This document shows positions 55,669 to 64,000 of a DNA stretch of 64,000 nucleotides, in pieces (positions within the stretch are counted from its first letter, which is position 1; each line of letters opens with the position of its first letter). The DNA is from JAXMDC01 sp046349035 (GTDB taxonomy: Bacteria; Pseudomonadota; Alphaproteobacteria; Rhizobiales; Kaistiaceae): positions 3,700-67,699 of the forward strand of contig JAXMDC010000008.1 in NCBI GenBank assembly GCA_046349035.1, in the 5' to 3' direction. The notes under the pieces are model-generated. The model was not told where the DNA came from. It did not search any database and saw only the letters and a list, made by a program, of their open reading frames with translations. The position numbers were made by a program, and so were the translations under genes.

Positions 55669-57027
55669 ATGACCACTGCTACGGCCGCGTCGCCCGGGGC
55701 AAGAACCGGCTGGCTCTCCGATTGGCAACCGGAGGACAGCACCTTCTGGCAGAGCAGCGGCAGGCGGATCGCATGGCGGACGCTGGCGATTACCACCGCG
55801 AACCTGTTCATGGCGTTCATCGTCTGGTTCGTTGTGTCGGCGCTGGTGGTCCGTCTGCCGGCGATCGGTTTCAAGCTGTCCACTTCGCAGCTCTTCTGGC
55901 TGGCGGCGATGCCCGGCCTGGCGGGCGGTACTTTGCGGGTTATTCATACATTCCTCATCCCACTCTATGGGACGCGGAGAGTGGTGGGCATCTCGACACT
56001 GCTCCTGCTCGTTCCCGCGATCGGCTGGTTCTTGGCCGTCCAAGACACCGCCACGCCGTTCCCGGTGCTCATGCTGCTGGCTCTGCTCGCGGGACTTGGC
56101 GGCGGCAACTTTTCATCTTTCATGCCGTCGACCAGCCTGTTCTTCCCCAAGCGCCTCCAAGGGACCGCGCTGGCGATTCAGGCGGGCATCGGGAACTTCG
56201 GCGTCAGCGTCGTGCAGTTCGTCACGCCGTGGATCATCGGCTTTGCGCTCGCTGGCACGCTACTCGGTGCCCCGCAAACGCTGACCAAGCCGGGCGGCGC
56301 AACTTCGCCGATCTGGCTGCAGAACGCCGCAGCGATCTACGTGCCCTTCATTGTCGTGCTCGGACTGGCGGCGCTGGTCTGGCTGCGGAGCGTCCCGGTC
56401 CACGCCAACTTCAAACAGCAGCTGGACATATTCAAAGAGAAGCACGCGTTCTTCATGACGCTGCTCTACATCATGACCTTCGGGTCGTTCTCCGGCCTGT
56501 CGACCACATTCCCGCTGCTCATCCTGCAAATCTACGGCAAGCTGCCGGGGGCACCTGATCCGCTGGCGTTCGCCTTTCTCGGGCCGCTGGTCGGCTCGGG
56601 TGCCCGCATACTCGCCGGACCGATTTCGGATCGCCTTGGCGGCGCCCGGGTGACGCATTGGTCGGGTATCGGCATGCTGGTGTCGGCGATCGCGGTGACG
56701 TTTTTCACCGCACCGACTTCGATGGACCAATTCCCCTTGTTCGTCGGGTCGATGCTGGCCTTGTTCTTCTTCGCCGGCGTCGGCAACGCGTCGACCTTCA
56801 AGCAGATGCCGATGATCTTCCCGCCCCGCCAGGCCGGCGGCGTCATCGGCTGGACCGGGGCGATGGCCGCCTACGGACCGTTCGCGGTCGGGCTGATGCT
56901 CGGCTACTCGGTCGCCTGGTTCGGAAGCTACAGCGCCTTCTTCTACTGGGAAGCCGCGTTCTGCGCGCTCTGTGTGGGCATCAATTGGTGGTTCTACGCC
57001 CGCAAGGGCGCGGAAAGGCCCTGCTGA
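55669..57027 (+). CDS. narK2: Nitrate/nitrite transporter NarK2 type (E. coli NarK-like)
   Basis: The 452-residue MFS protein starts with a polar stretch and the W-x-PE-x-FW pattern (DWQPEDSTFWQ) and has the nitrate signature LAGLGGGNFSSFMPSTSLFFP. It matches the E. coli NarK/NarU branch, which exchanges nitrate for nitrite. Having both types next to each other, separate rather than fused, fits a bacterium that both takes up nitrate and exports nitrite. ATG 55669 has GAGGAAGG upstream. Confidence 0.9.
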   Translation: MTTATAASPGARTGWLSDWQPEDSTFWQSSGRRIAWRTLAITTANLFMAFIVWFVVSALVVRLPAIGFKLSTSQLFWLAAMPGLAGGTLRVIHTFLIPLYGTRRVVGISTLLLLVPAIGWFLAVQDTATPFPVLMLLALLAGLGGGNFSSFMPSTSLFFPKRLQGTALAIQAGIGNFGVSVVQFVTPWIIGFALAGTLLGAPQTLTKPGGATSPIWLQNAAAIYVPFIVVLGLAALVWLRSVPVHANFKQQLDIFKEKHAFFMTLLYIMTFGSFSGLSTTFPLLILQIYGKLPGAPDPLAFAFLGPLVGSGARILAGPISDRLGGARVTHWSGIGMLVSAIAVTFFTAPTSMDQFPLFVGSMLALFFFAGVGNASTFKQMPMIFPPRQAGGVIGWTGAMAAYGPFAVGLMLGYSVAWFGSYSAFFYWEAAFCALCVGINWWFYARKGAERPC

Positions 57028-57061
57028 CACTGCCCCAAACCTCCCCCTTCGGAGAACTCTT

Positions 57062-60000
57062 GTGAGCCACTTCCTCGATCGATTGACTTTTTTCCAACGC
57101 CCGGGCGAACCGTTCGCCGGCGGACACGGCGTCACGACCGGCGAAGACCGCGGTTGGGAGGAGGCGTATCGTCAGCGCTGGCAACACGACAAAGTGGTGC
57201 GCTCGACCCACGGCGTGAACTGCACTGGCTCCTGCTCGTGGAAGATCTACGTCAAGGGCGGCATCGTCACCTGGGAGACGCAACAGACCGACTACCCGCG
57301 GACGCGCCCCGACCTTCCCAATCATGAGCCGCGCGGCTGTTCGCGTGGCGCCAGCTACTCCTGGTACCTCTACTCCGCCAATCGCGTGAAGTACCCGCTG
57401 GTGCGCTCGCGACTGCTGCGCCTCTGGCGCGCGGCACGCGCGACGTTGGCTCCGGTGGCGGCGTGGAAGTCGATCGTCGAGGATCCAGCCCGGCGGCGCT
57501 CCTACATCGAGAAGCGAGGACTGGGCGGCTTCGTTCGCGCGAACTGGGACGAAGTCAACGAGATCATCGCCGCGGCCAACGCCTACACGGTGAGAACCTA
57601 CGGTCCCGACCGCATTTTCGGCTTCTCGCCTATCCCGGCGATGTCGATGGTCAGCTACGCGGCCGGCTCGCGCTATCTCTCGCTGCTCGGCGGCGTTTGC
57701 ATGTCGTTCTACGATTGGTACTGCGACCTGCCGCCCGCTTCGCCGCAAACCTGGGGCGAACAGACCGACGTGCCGGAGAGTGCCGACTGGTACAATTCGG
57801 GGTTCTTCATCCTGTGGGGCTCGAACGTCCCGCAGACGCGGACGCCCGACGCCCACTTCTTCACCGAGGTTCGCTACAAGGGCGCTAAGGCGGTTGTCAT
57901 CTGCCCGGACTATTCCGAGGCGTCCAAGTTCGCCGACCTGTGGCTGAGCCCGAAGCAGGGCACCGACGCGGCGCTCGGCATGGCCATGGGCCATGTCATC
58001 CTCAAGGAATTCCACGTCGAGCGGACGACCCCCTATTTCCAAGATTATGTGCGCCGCTACACGGATATGCCAATGCTGGTGCGGCTGGTGCGCCAGGGCG
58101 AGCATTACGTCCCCGAGCGATTTCTGCGCGCCTCCGACTTCGCCAAAGGCCTCGGCGAAGCCAACAATCCGGAGTGGAAGACCGTCGCCTTCGATGAGGC
58201 GACCGATCGGGTGGTCGTGCCGAAGGGCTCGATCGGTTTCCGTTGGGGGGAACAAGGCAAATGGAACCTCGAGCCGACCGCCTCCAGCGGCGAGGAGGTG
58301 AAGCTCCGCCTGTCGCTCGCCGACAAGCGCGACGAAGTGGCGAGCGTAGGATTCCCGTATTTCGGTAACCGCGAACACGACCACTTCCGTGGCACCGATC
58401 ATCCGAGCGTGCTGCGCCGCTCGGTCCCGGTCCGGCGGCTGAGGCTCGCCGACGGCGACGCCCTAGTCGCGACCGTCTACGACCTCTTCCTGGCCAATTA
58501 CGGTGTCGACCGCGGATTCGGCGGCGAGCATATCGGCAAGACGTACGACGATCCGGCTCCTTACACGCCGGCTTGGGCCGAGGCGATCAGCGGGGTGCCG
58601 CGCCAGCAGATCGTCACCGTCGCGCGGGAATTCGCAGCCAATGCGGAGAAGACCAAGGGCCGCTCGATGGTCATCGTCGGGGCGGGCCTGAACCACTGGT
58701 ACCACATGGACATGAACTACCGCGGCATCATCAACATGCTGGTGATGTGCGGGTGCGTCGGGCAATCGGGCGGCGGCTGGGCGCATTATGTGGGGCAAGA
58801 GAAGCTGCGTCCGCAGACCGGATGGTTGCCCCTCGCCTTCGCGCTCGATTGGGCACGGCCGCCGCGCCAGATGAACTCCACCTCGGCGTTCTACGCACAT
58901 ACCGACCAGTGGCGTTACGAGACGCTTACGGTGGACGAGATCCTGTCGCCGACCGCGCCTGCCGACGCTCCGTCCGGTGCGTTGATCGACTTCAATGTGC
59001 GTGCCGAGCGGATGGGGTGGCTGCCCTCCGCCCCACAGCTCCAGGACAACCCGCTCGACATCGCGCGGCGTGCCGCGGGCGCCGGTATGGAAGCAAAGGA
59101 CTACGTGGCGCGAGGTGTTGCCTCCGGCGAGGTGAAGCTGGCCTCGACCGACCCGGATAATCCCCGCAACTGGCCACGCAACATGTTCGTCTGGCGTTCC
59201 AACCTGCTCGGGGCCTCCGGCAAGGGCCACGAATACTTCCTCAAACACCTGCTCGGGACTTCCCACGGAGTGTTGGGCAAGGAACTCGGCGAGGAGGGGC
59301 GGGCGAAGCCGGAGGAAGTGGCTTGGCACGACAAAGCGCCGGAGGGAAAGCTCGACCTCCTGGTCACGCTGGATTTCCGGATGTCGACGACGTGCATGTA
59401 CTCCGACATCGTCCTCCCGACCGCGACTTGGTACGAGAAGAACGACCTCAACACGTCGGATATGCACCCGTTTATCCATCCGCTGACCGCGGCGGTCGAT
59501 CCGGCTTGGGAAACACGTAGCGATTGGGAGATCTACAAGGGGATAGCCAAGACCTTCTCGCGCATCGCACCCGAGGTGCTGGGCGTGGAGAAGGATGTCG
59601 TGCTGACGCCAATTCTTCACGACTCGCCGAACGAACTCGCTCAGCCGATCGACGTGAAAGACTGGAAGCGGGGCGAAGTCGCCCCCATCCCCGGCAAGAC
59701 CATGCCGGCGGTCACGGTGGTCGAGCGCGACTATCCCGGGCTCTACAAGCGTTTCACCGCACTCGGCCCGCTGATGGCCAAGCTCGGCAACGGCGGCAAG
59801 GGTCTTTCCTGGAACACCGAGAGCGAGGTGGCGCTCCTCAAGCATCTGAACGGCAGCGTCGAGCGCGACGGTCAGGCCGAGGGCCTAGTCCGGATCGAGA
59901 CGGATATCGACGCGGCTGAGGTGATCCTCAGCCTCGCGCCGGAAACCAGCGGCGAGGTCGCGGTCAAAGCCTGGAAGTCCCTCGGGAAGTTCACCGGGCG

Positions 60001-60805
60001 CGACCACAGCCATCTTGCCGCGCCCAAAGAAGACGAGAAGATCCGCTTTCACGATCTCGTCGCCCAACCGCACAAGATCATCTCATCACCGATCTGGTCG
60101 GGGCTCGAATCGGAGAAGGTCTGCTACAACGCGGGCTACACCAACGTTCACGAACTGATCCCTTGGCGCACGCTGACCGGCCGCCAGCAGCTGTACCAGG
60201 ATCACCCGTGGATGCGGGCCTTCGGCGAGGGCTTCTGCGTGTATCGCCCGCCGATCGATACCAAGACCGTCAAGCCGGTGATCGATCGCAAGCCGAACGG
60301 CAACCCGACGGTCGTGCTCAACTTCATCACCCCGCACCAGAAGTGGGGCATCCACTCGACCTATTCGGACAATCTCTTGCTGCTGACGATGTCGCGCGGC
60401 GGGCCGATCGTGTGGATCAGCGAAGTCGATGCCAAGGATGCCGGCATCGTCGACAACGATTGGGTCGAGGCGTTCAACAGCAACGGGGCGCTGGTCGCCC
60501 GCGCCGTGGTCTCGCAACGCGTCAAGCAGGGTATCTGCCTCATGTATCACGCGCAGGAGAAGCTCGTGAACACGCCCGGCTCGGAGCAGACCGGGCAGCG
60601 CGGCGGCATACACAATTCGGTGACGCGGGCGGTGTTGAAGCCGACGCACATGATCGGCGGCTATGCCCAACAGTCCTACGGCTTCAACTACTACGGAACG
60701 GTCGGCTCGAACCGCGACGAGTTCGTCATCGTCCGCAAGGTCGCCAAGGTCGACTGGCTGGAACGGCCCTTTCCTGAAGCGCCGCGAATGGAGGCGGCAG
60801 AATGA
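57062..60805 (+). CDS. narG: Respiratory nitrate reductase catalytic subunit NarG
   Basis: NarG reduces nitrate at a bis-MGD molybdenum centre on the cytoplasmic side of the membrane. The 1247 residues equal the E. coli length. The FS0 cluster ligands His50, Cys54, Cys58 and Cys93 are in place, one residue offset from E. coli, and SFYDWYCDLPP contains the molybdenum-binding Asp. The rest of the MGD-binding region is continuous. GTG 57062 has GGAG upstream. Its last bases overlap the narH start (ATGA), so the operon is coupled. Confidence 0.97.
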   Translation: MSHFLDRLTFFQRPGEPFAGGHGVTTGEDRGWEEAYRQRWQHDKVVRSTHGVNCTGSCSWKIYVKGGIVTWETQQTDYPRTRPDLPNHEPRGCSRGASYSWYLYSANRVKYPLVRSRLLRLWRAARATLAPVAAWKSIVEDPARRRSYIEKRGLGGFVRANWDEVNEIIAAANAYTVRTYGPDRIFGFSPIPAMSMVSYAAGSRYLSLLGGVCMSFYDWYCDLPPASPQTWGEQTDVPESADWYNSGFFILWGSNVPQTRTPDAHFFTEVRYKGAKAVVICPDYSEASKFADLWLSPKQGTDAALGMAMGHVILKEFHVERTTPYFQDYVRRYTDMPMLVRLVRQGEHYVPERFLRASDFAKGLGEANNPEWKTVAFDEATDRVVVPKGSIGFRWGEQGKWNLEPTASSGEEVKLRLSLADKRDEVASVGFPYFGNREHDHFRGTDHPSVLRRSVPVRRLRLADGDALVATVYDLFLANYGVDRGFGGEHIGKTYDDPAPYTPAWAEAISGVPRQQIVTVAREFAANAEKTKGRSMVIVGAGLNHWYHMDMNYRGIINMLVMCGCVGQSGGGWAHYVGQEKLRPQTGWLPLAFALDWARPPRQMNSTSAFYAHTDQWRYETLTVDEILSPTAPADAPSGALIDFNVRAERMGWLPSAPQLQDNPLDIARRAAGAGMEAKDYVARGVASGEVKLASTDPDNPRNWPRNMFVWRSNLLGASGKGHEYFLKHLLGTSHGVLGKELGEEGRAKPEEVAWHDKAPEGKLDLLVTLDFRMSTTCMYSDIVLPTATWYEKNDLNTSDMHPFIHPLTAAVDPAWETRSDWEIYKGIAKTFSRIAPEVLGVEKDVVLTPILHDSPNELAQPIDVKDWKRGEVAPIPGKTMPAVTVVERDYPGLYKRFTALGPLMAKLGNGGKGLSWNTESEVALLKHLNGSVERDGQAEGLVRIETDIDAAEVILSLAPETSGEVAVKAWKSLGKFTGRDHSHLAAPKEDEKIRFHDLVAQPHKIISSPIWSGLESEKVCYNAGYTNVHELIPWRTLTGRQQLYQDHPWMRAFGEGFCVYRPPIDTKTVKPVIDRKPNGNPTVVLNFITPHQKWGIHSTYSDNLLLLTMSRGGPIVWISEVDAKDAGIVDNDWVEAFNSNGALVARAVVSQRVKQGICLMYHAQEKLVNTPGSEQTGQRGGIHNSVTRAVLKPTHMIGGYAQQSYGFNYYGTVGSNRDEFVIVRKVAKVDWLERPFPEAPRMEAAE

Positions 60806-62322
60806 AGATTCGCGCGCAAATCGGCATGGTCCTGAACCTCGACAAGTGCATCGGCTGTCACACTTGCTCGATCACCTGCAAGAACGTGTGGACCAGCCGC
60901 GAAGGCATGGAATACGCGTGGTTTAACAACGTCGAGACCAAGCCGGGCATCGGCTATCCCAAGGAGTGGGAGAACCAGAAACGCTGGAACGGCGGCTGGC
61001 GTCGTAAGGCCAACGGCAAGATCGAACCGCGGATGGGCGCCAAATGGCGGGTGCTGGCGAAGATCTTCGCCAACCCCGACCTGCCGGAGATCGACGACTA
61101 CTACGAGCCCTTCACCTTCGACTACGAGCATCTGCAGACGGCGCCCGAACTGCAGGCCATGCCGACGGCGCGGCCGCGGTCGCTGGTCAGCGGCGAGCGG
61201 ATGGAGAAGATCCACTGGGGGCCGAATTGGGAAGAGATCCTCGGCGGCGAATTCTCAAAGCGCTCGGCCGACGTCAATTTCGAGGGCGTGCAGAAGGAGA
61301 TCTACGGGCAGTTCGAAAAGACGTTCATGATGTATCTGCCGCGCCTCTGCGAGCACTGCCTCAATCCAAGCTGCGCCGCTGCCTGCCCCTCCGGTGCGAT
61401 CTATAAGCGCGAGGAAGACGGCATCGTCCTCATCGACCAGGACAAATGCCGCGGCTGGCGCATGTGCGTGTCGGGCTGTCCGTACAAGAAGATCTATTAC
61501 AACTGGTCGAGCGGCAAATCCGAGAAGTGCATCTTCTGCTTCCCCCGGATCGAGGCCGGGCAGCCGACGGTCTGCTCGGAAACCTGCGTCGGCCGGATCC
61601 GCTATCTCGGTGTGCTGCTTTACGACGCCGACCGGATCGAGACCGCGGCAAGCACCGCGGCGGAGGGGGATCTCTACCAAGCTCAGCTCGGTGTCTTCCT
61701 CGATCCTCGCGACCCGACTGTGCAAGCCGAGGCGAGGAAGAGCGGTATACCCGAGGCCTGGATCGACGCGGCGCTCCGTTCGCCGGTGTGGAAGATGGCG
61801 ATGGAGTGGAAAGTGGCCTTCCCGCTTCATCCGGAATACCGGACGCTGCCGATGGTCTGGTACGTGCCGCCGCTTTCGCCCATCCAGGCGGCGGCCAACG
61901 CCGGCTCCATCGGCTTTGATGGCGACATTCCGGACGTGCACTCGCTGCGCATACCCCTCCGCTATCTCGCCAACCTGCTCACGGCGGGGAACGAAGCGCC
62001 GGTGGCGCTCGCACTGCAGCGGATGCTGGCGATGCGAGCCTACATGCGCGCAAAGACCATCGACGGCGTGATCGACGAGCCGATTGCCAAGCGCGTTTCG
62101 CTCGCACCGCGGCAGATCGAGGAGATGTACCAGATCATGGCAATCGCCAACTACGAGGATCGCTTCGTGATTCCGACCGCCCACCGGGAAGCAGGAGAGG
62201 ATGCCGCGAACCTCCGTGGCTCCTGCGGCTTCACGTTCGGTAACGGCTGTGCCGGTGGAGCGACGGAGGCCAATCTTTTTGCTCTCCGCCAGCCGGTCAA
62301 GACCCCGATGGAGGTTCGCTGA
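60802..62322 (+). CDS. narH: Nitrate reductase iron-sulfur subunit NarH
   Basis: The 506-residue electron-transfer subunit has four cysteine groups. The first is Cys16-x2-Cys19-x2-Cys22-x3-Cys26. The others are CEHCLNPSCAAACP, CRGWRMCVSGCPYKK (Trp in place of one Cys, giving the [3Fe-4S] cluster as in E. coli) and CIFCFPRI with PTVCSETC. It carries electrons from NarI heme to NarG. The start overlaps the narG stop by 4 bases, and its stop overlaps narJ by 1 base. Confidence 0.97.
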   Translation: MKIRAQIGMVLNLDKCIGCHTCSITCKNVWTSREGMEYAWFNNVETKPGIGYPKEWENQKRWNGGWRRKANGKIEPRMGAKWRVLAKIFANPDLPEIDDYYEPFTFDYEHLQTAPELQAMPTARPRSLVSGERMEKIHWGPNWEEILGGEFSKRSADVNFEGVQKEIYGQFEKTFMMYLPRLCEHCLNPSCAAACPSGAIYKREEDGIVLIDQDKCRGWRMCVSGCPYKKIYYNWSSGKSEKCIFCFPRIEAGQPTVCSETCVGRIRYLGVLLYDADRIETAASTAAEGDLYQAQLGVFLDPRDPTVQAEARKSGIPEAWIDAALRSPVWKMAMEWKVAFPLHPEYRTLPMVWYVPPLSPIQAAANAGSIGFDGDIPDVHSLRIPLRYLANLLTAGNEAPVALALQRMLAMRAYMRAKTIDGVIDEPIAKRVSLAPRQIEEMYQIMAIANYEDRFVIPTAHREAGEDAANLRGSCGFTFGNGCAGGATEANLFALRQPVKTPMEVR

Positions 62323-63023
62323 TGGCGCGGACGTTCAAGGCGCTGTCGGCGCTTCTCAGCTATCCGAGCCGGGACCTGCAGGCGGCGATGCCGGAACTGG
62401 CGGCGGCGATCGACGGCGAGGCGCTGCTGCCTTCCGGCGAGCGTATTGCCCTGGCGCCGCTGTTCGCCGAGTTGGCCACCGGTGACCTGCTCGACCTTGA
62501 GGAGCGCTACGTCCTTCTCTTCGACCGGACTCGCTCGCTCTCGCTCAACCTCTTCGAGCACGTGCACGGCGAGAGCCGCGACCGCGGCCAGGCGATGGTC
62601 GACCTGAAGCAAGTTTACGAGAGGTCGGGCTTGAAGATCAGCGTCGGCGAACTGCCCGACTACCTCCCGCTGTTCCTCGAGTATTTGTCGACGATCGAAA
62701 CTGCCGAGGCGCAGGGACTGCTCGGCCAGGCGCGGGGGGTGATCGCCGCGCTTGGTGAGCGGCTGGAAAAGCGCGGGTCCGCCTATGCCCGCGTTTTTGA
62801 CGGCCTCCTTGCCCTGGCCGCGAGCGCGCCCGCGGCGGAGGACGTGCCGATCGCCGATGGCAATTCGGACCCCGACGACTTCGCCGCCCTCGATGCCAGT
62901 TGGGAGGAAGCCGGGATCGCCTTTGGACCGGAAGCGGCACCGAGCGGACGGGATCGCCTGGTGGCGCAGATGCGGGCGGCAAAGCGTAGGCCAGCCGTTG
63001 CGAAGGAATATCGCCATGGTTGA
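62322..63023 (+). CDS. narJ: Nitrate reductase assembly chaperone NarJ
   Basis: NarJ inserts the molybdenum cofactor into NarG and is not part of the final enzyme. The 233-residue protein is all-helical with the family core: ALSALLSYPSRDLQAAMPEL near the start, YVLLFDRTRSLSLNLFEHVHGESRDRGQAM, and VGELPDYLPLFLEYLS. The C-terminal 35 residues are basic and variable. The gene overlaps both neighbours. Confidence 0.93.
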   Translation: MARTFKALSALLSYPSRDLQAAMPELAAAIDGEALLPSGERIALAPLFAELATGDLLDLEERYVLLFDRTRSLSLNLFEHVHGESRDRGQAMVDLKQVYERSGLKISVGELPDYLPLFLEYLSTIETAEAQGLLGQARGVIAALGERLEKRGSAYARVFDGLLALAASAPAAEDVPIADGNSDPDDFAALDASWEEAGIAFGPEAAPSGRDRLVAQMRAAKRRPAVAKEYRHG

Positions 63024-63795
63024 CTACCTCAACAACGTCTTTTTCGGCTGGTATCCCTACCTCTGTGCGACGGTGTTCGCGGTGGGGAGCCTCGTCCGCT
63101 TCGACCGCGAGCAGTACACTTGGCGCGCCGGCTCCAGCCAACTCCTGCGTCGGCGCCAGCTGATGTGGGGCTCCAATCTCTTCCACGTCGGCATACTGAC
63201 GATATTCGTCGGCCATTTCGTCGGTCTGCTGACGCCCATCGCGGTCTTCGATCTTCTCGGCATTTCTCACGGGTTCAAACAGAAGCTGGCCATCGTCATG
63301 GGCGGCGGCGCCGGTCTTCTCTGCCTGATCGGCATAAGTCTGCTGACCCACCGCCGGCTGTTCGATCCGCGCATTCGCCGCACATCGTCCTTCGGCGATC
63401 TGGCGATCCTGCTGATCCTTTTTGCGCAGCTGCTGCTCGGGCTGGTGACGATCGTGGTCTCCCTCGGCCATCTCGGCGGCGAGGAGATGGTGAAATTCAT
63501 GAGCTGGGCGCAGCGGATCGTTACGCTGCAACCCGGCGCCGCGTCGCTGGTCGCCGATGTCAGCCCGATCTTCAAGCTGCATCTCTTTCTCGGAATGACG
63601 ATCTTCCTGGTCTTCCCCTTCTCCCGGCTCGTGCATATCTGGAGCGCGCCGATCTGGTATCTCGGACGGCGTGGCTACCAAGTGGTCCGGAAGCGTGCGG
63701 GAGCGCCCGTGCGGCGGGGCGATCTGGTGGATGGCGAGACCGTGACGGCGGACGCCGCCACGCGGACCCAAGCCAGCGTTTGGCCGGCACGATGA
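63016..63795 (+). CDS. narI: Nitrate reductase membrane cytochrome b subunit NarI
   Basis: The 259-residue protein has five hydrophobic helices and the heme-ligating histidines, for example in WGSNLFHVGILTIFVGHFVGL and FKLHLFLGMTIFLVFPFSRLVH. It oxidises quinol and sends electrons to NarH. The C-terminus extends about 35 residues beyond the last conserved part (RAGAPVRRGDLVDGETV). ATG 63016 overlaps narJ by 8 bases. An AAGGA ribosome site lies within narJ. Confidence 0.94.
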   Translation: MVDYLNNVFFGWYPYLCATVFAVGSLVRFDREQYTWRAGSSQLLRRRQLMWGSNLFHVGILTIFVGHFVGLLTPIAVFDLLGISHGFKQKLAIVMGGGAGLLCLIGISLLTHRRLFDPRIRRTSSFGDLAILLILFAQLLLGLVTIVVSLGHLGGEEMVKFMSWAQRIVTLQPGAASLVADVSPIFKLHLFLGMTIFLVFPFSRLVHIWSAPIWYLGRRGYQVVRKRAGAPVRRGDLVDGETVTADAATRTQASVWPAR

Positions 63796-64000
63796 CGACG
63801 TTACTACCGCGTGGCGAAAGGGCGGTGCGCGCACCGGCCCCGACGCCCACCGAGGCGGAGGTCTCGGTCAATGGTGTGCGTGTGCCGCCGGAGGCGATCG
63901 CCCGGGAGATGCAGAACCACCCGACTTCATCGTTCCGACATTCCTGGGAGGCTGCGGCAGCCTCGCTGGCGATTCGCGAGATCCTCCTCCAAGAGGCGCG
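63792..64000 (+). CDS. Peptidyl-prolyl isomerase (SurA/NifM-like), N-terminal fragment
   Basis: This frame starts with ATG 63792, overlapping the narI stop by 4 bases, and runs off the window, so only 69 residues are visible. The helical part VSVNGVRVPPEAIAREMQNHP and WEAAAASLAIREILLQEA resembles the N-terminal chaperone region of PpiC-type isomerases. These are regularly encoded after narI and may assist nitrate reductase assembly. The isomerase domain is outside the window. Confidence 0.65.
   Translation, partial: MTTLLPRGERAVRAPAPTPTEAEVSVNGVRVPPEAIAREMQNHPTSSFRHSWEAAAASLAIREILLQEA

Noticed and set aside
58463..59845. Open frame antisense to narG
   Set aside because: narG is complete in the other direction. 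The antisense frame has no recognisable domain.
1..64000. tRNA, rRNA or CRISPR
   Set aside because: No T-loop-like GGTTCGA patterns with matching stems, no rRNA stretches and no regularly spaced repeats were found.

Overview
The window is high-GC DNA from an alphaproteobacterium, most likely a member of the Hyphomicrobiales (Rhizobiales). The evidence is a Usg-family gene, a GTTC-N7-GTTC LexA box in front of dinB, a rhodanese-ChrB protein, and a chemoreceptor of alphaproteobacterial type. No rRNA, tRNA or CRISPR array was found.

Layout. 1-6 kb: a membrane-protein fragment, moaA (molybdenum cofactor), an AcuI-type reductase, an MFS transporter, and an NAD(P)-binding protein/DoxX pair facing an HxlR regulator across a perfect palindrome. 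6.2-10.3 kb: the NAD operon nadA-nadB-nadC, with a TGAGCAT-type palindrome upstream and a nested cluster of the same motif downstream. 10.3-16.2 kb: a SleB-type wall hydrolase, then a same-strand run of secreted or redox proteins (beta-propeller, small Cys protein, double DUF1259, PepSY-like protein, HiPIP, rhodanese-ChrB). 16.3-23.7 kb: MFS transporter, CorC/CNNM membrane protein, YdeI-like protein, a secreted unknown, a PucR-type regulator facing a YCII-like gene, and a DUF2239 gene.

25.9-30.3 kb: a 4.4-kb element bounded by 15-bp inverted repeats (GTGTCTCAGTTTGAA). It carries an IS1-like transposase plus a mini DnaJ-type zinc protein, a basic small protein, an XRE-ImmA/IrrE gene with an unknown partner, and a small protein coupled to a Fic enzyme. 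It seems to have cut off the 3' end of a DUF6351 hydrolase gene. Just beyond it is dinB with its SOS box.

31.6-39.1 kb: usg, a beta-hydroxyacid dehydrogenase, a chemoreceptor, a FecR-domain protein, a SorAB-like sulfite dehydrogenase with its cytochrome, and a lone pstS behind a Pho box. 39.4-45.7 kb: a tight GNAT/P450/ATP-grasp operon, two glycosyltransferase-like genes and a CotH-kinase protein on the opposite strand. 46-52.5 kb: a PaoABC-like exported molybdenum oxidoreductase and a large exported hydrolase. 52.6-64 kb: nitrate respiration, with a TrpB2-like gene and narK1-narK2-narGHJI-prolyl isomerase, both preceded by FNR/FixK-like sites.

Three molybdenum enzymes (sulfite dehydrogenase, aldehyde/xanthine-type oxidoreductase, nitrate reductase) and moaA share this 64 kb. 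This suggests an organism that respires nitrate and oxidises sulfur compounds and aldehydes in its periplasm.
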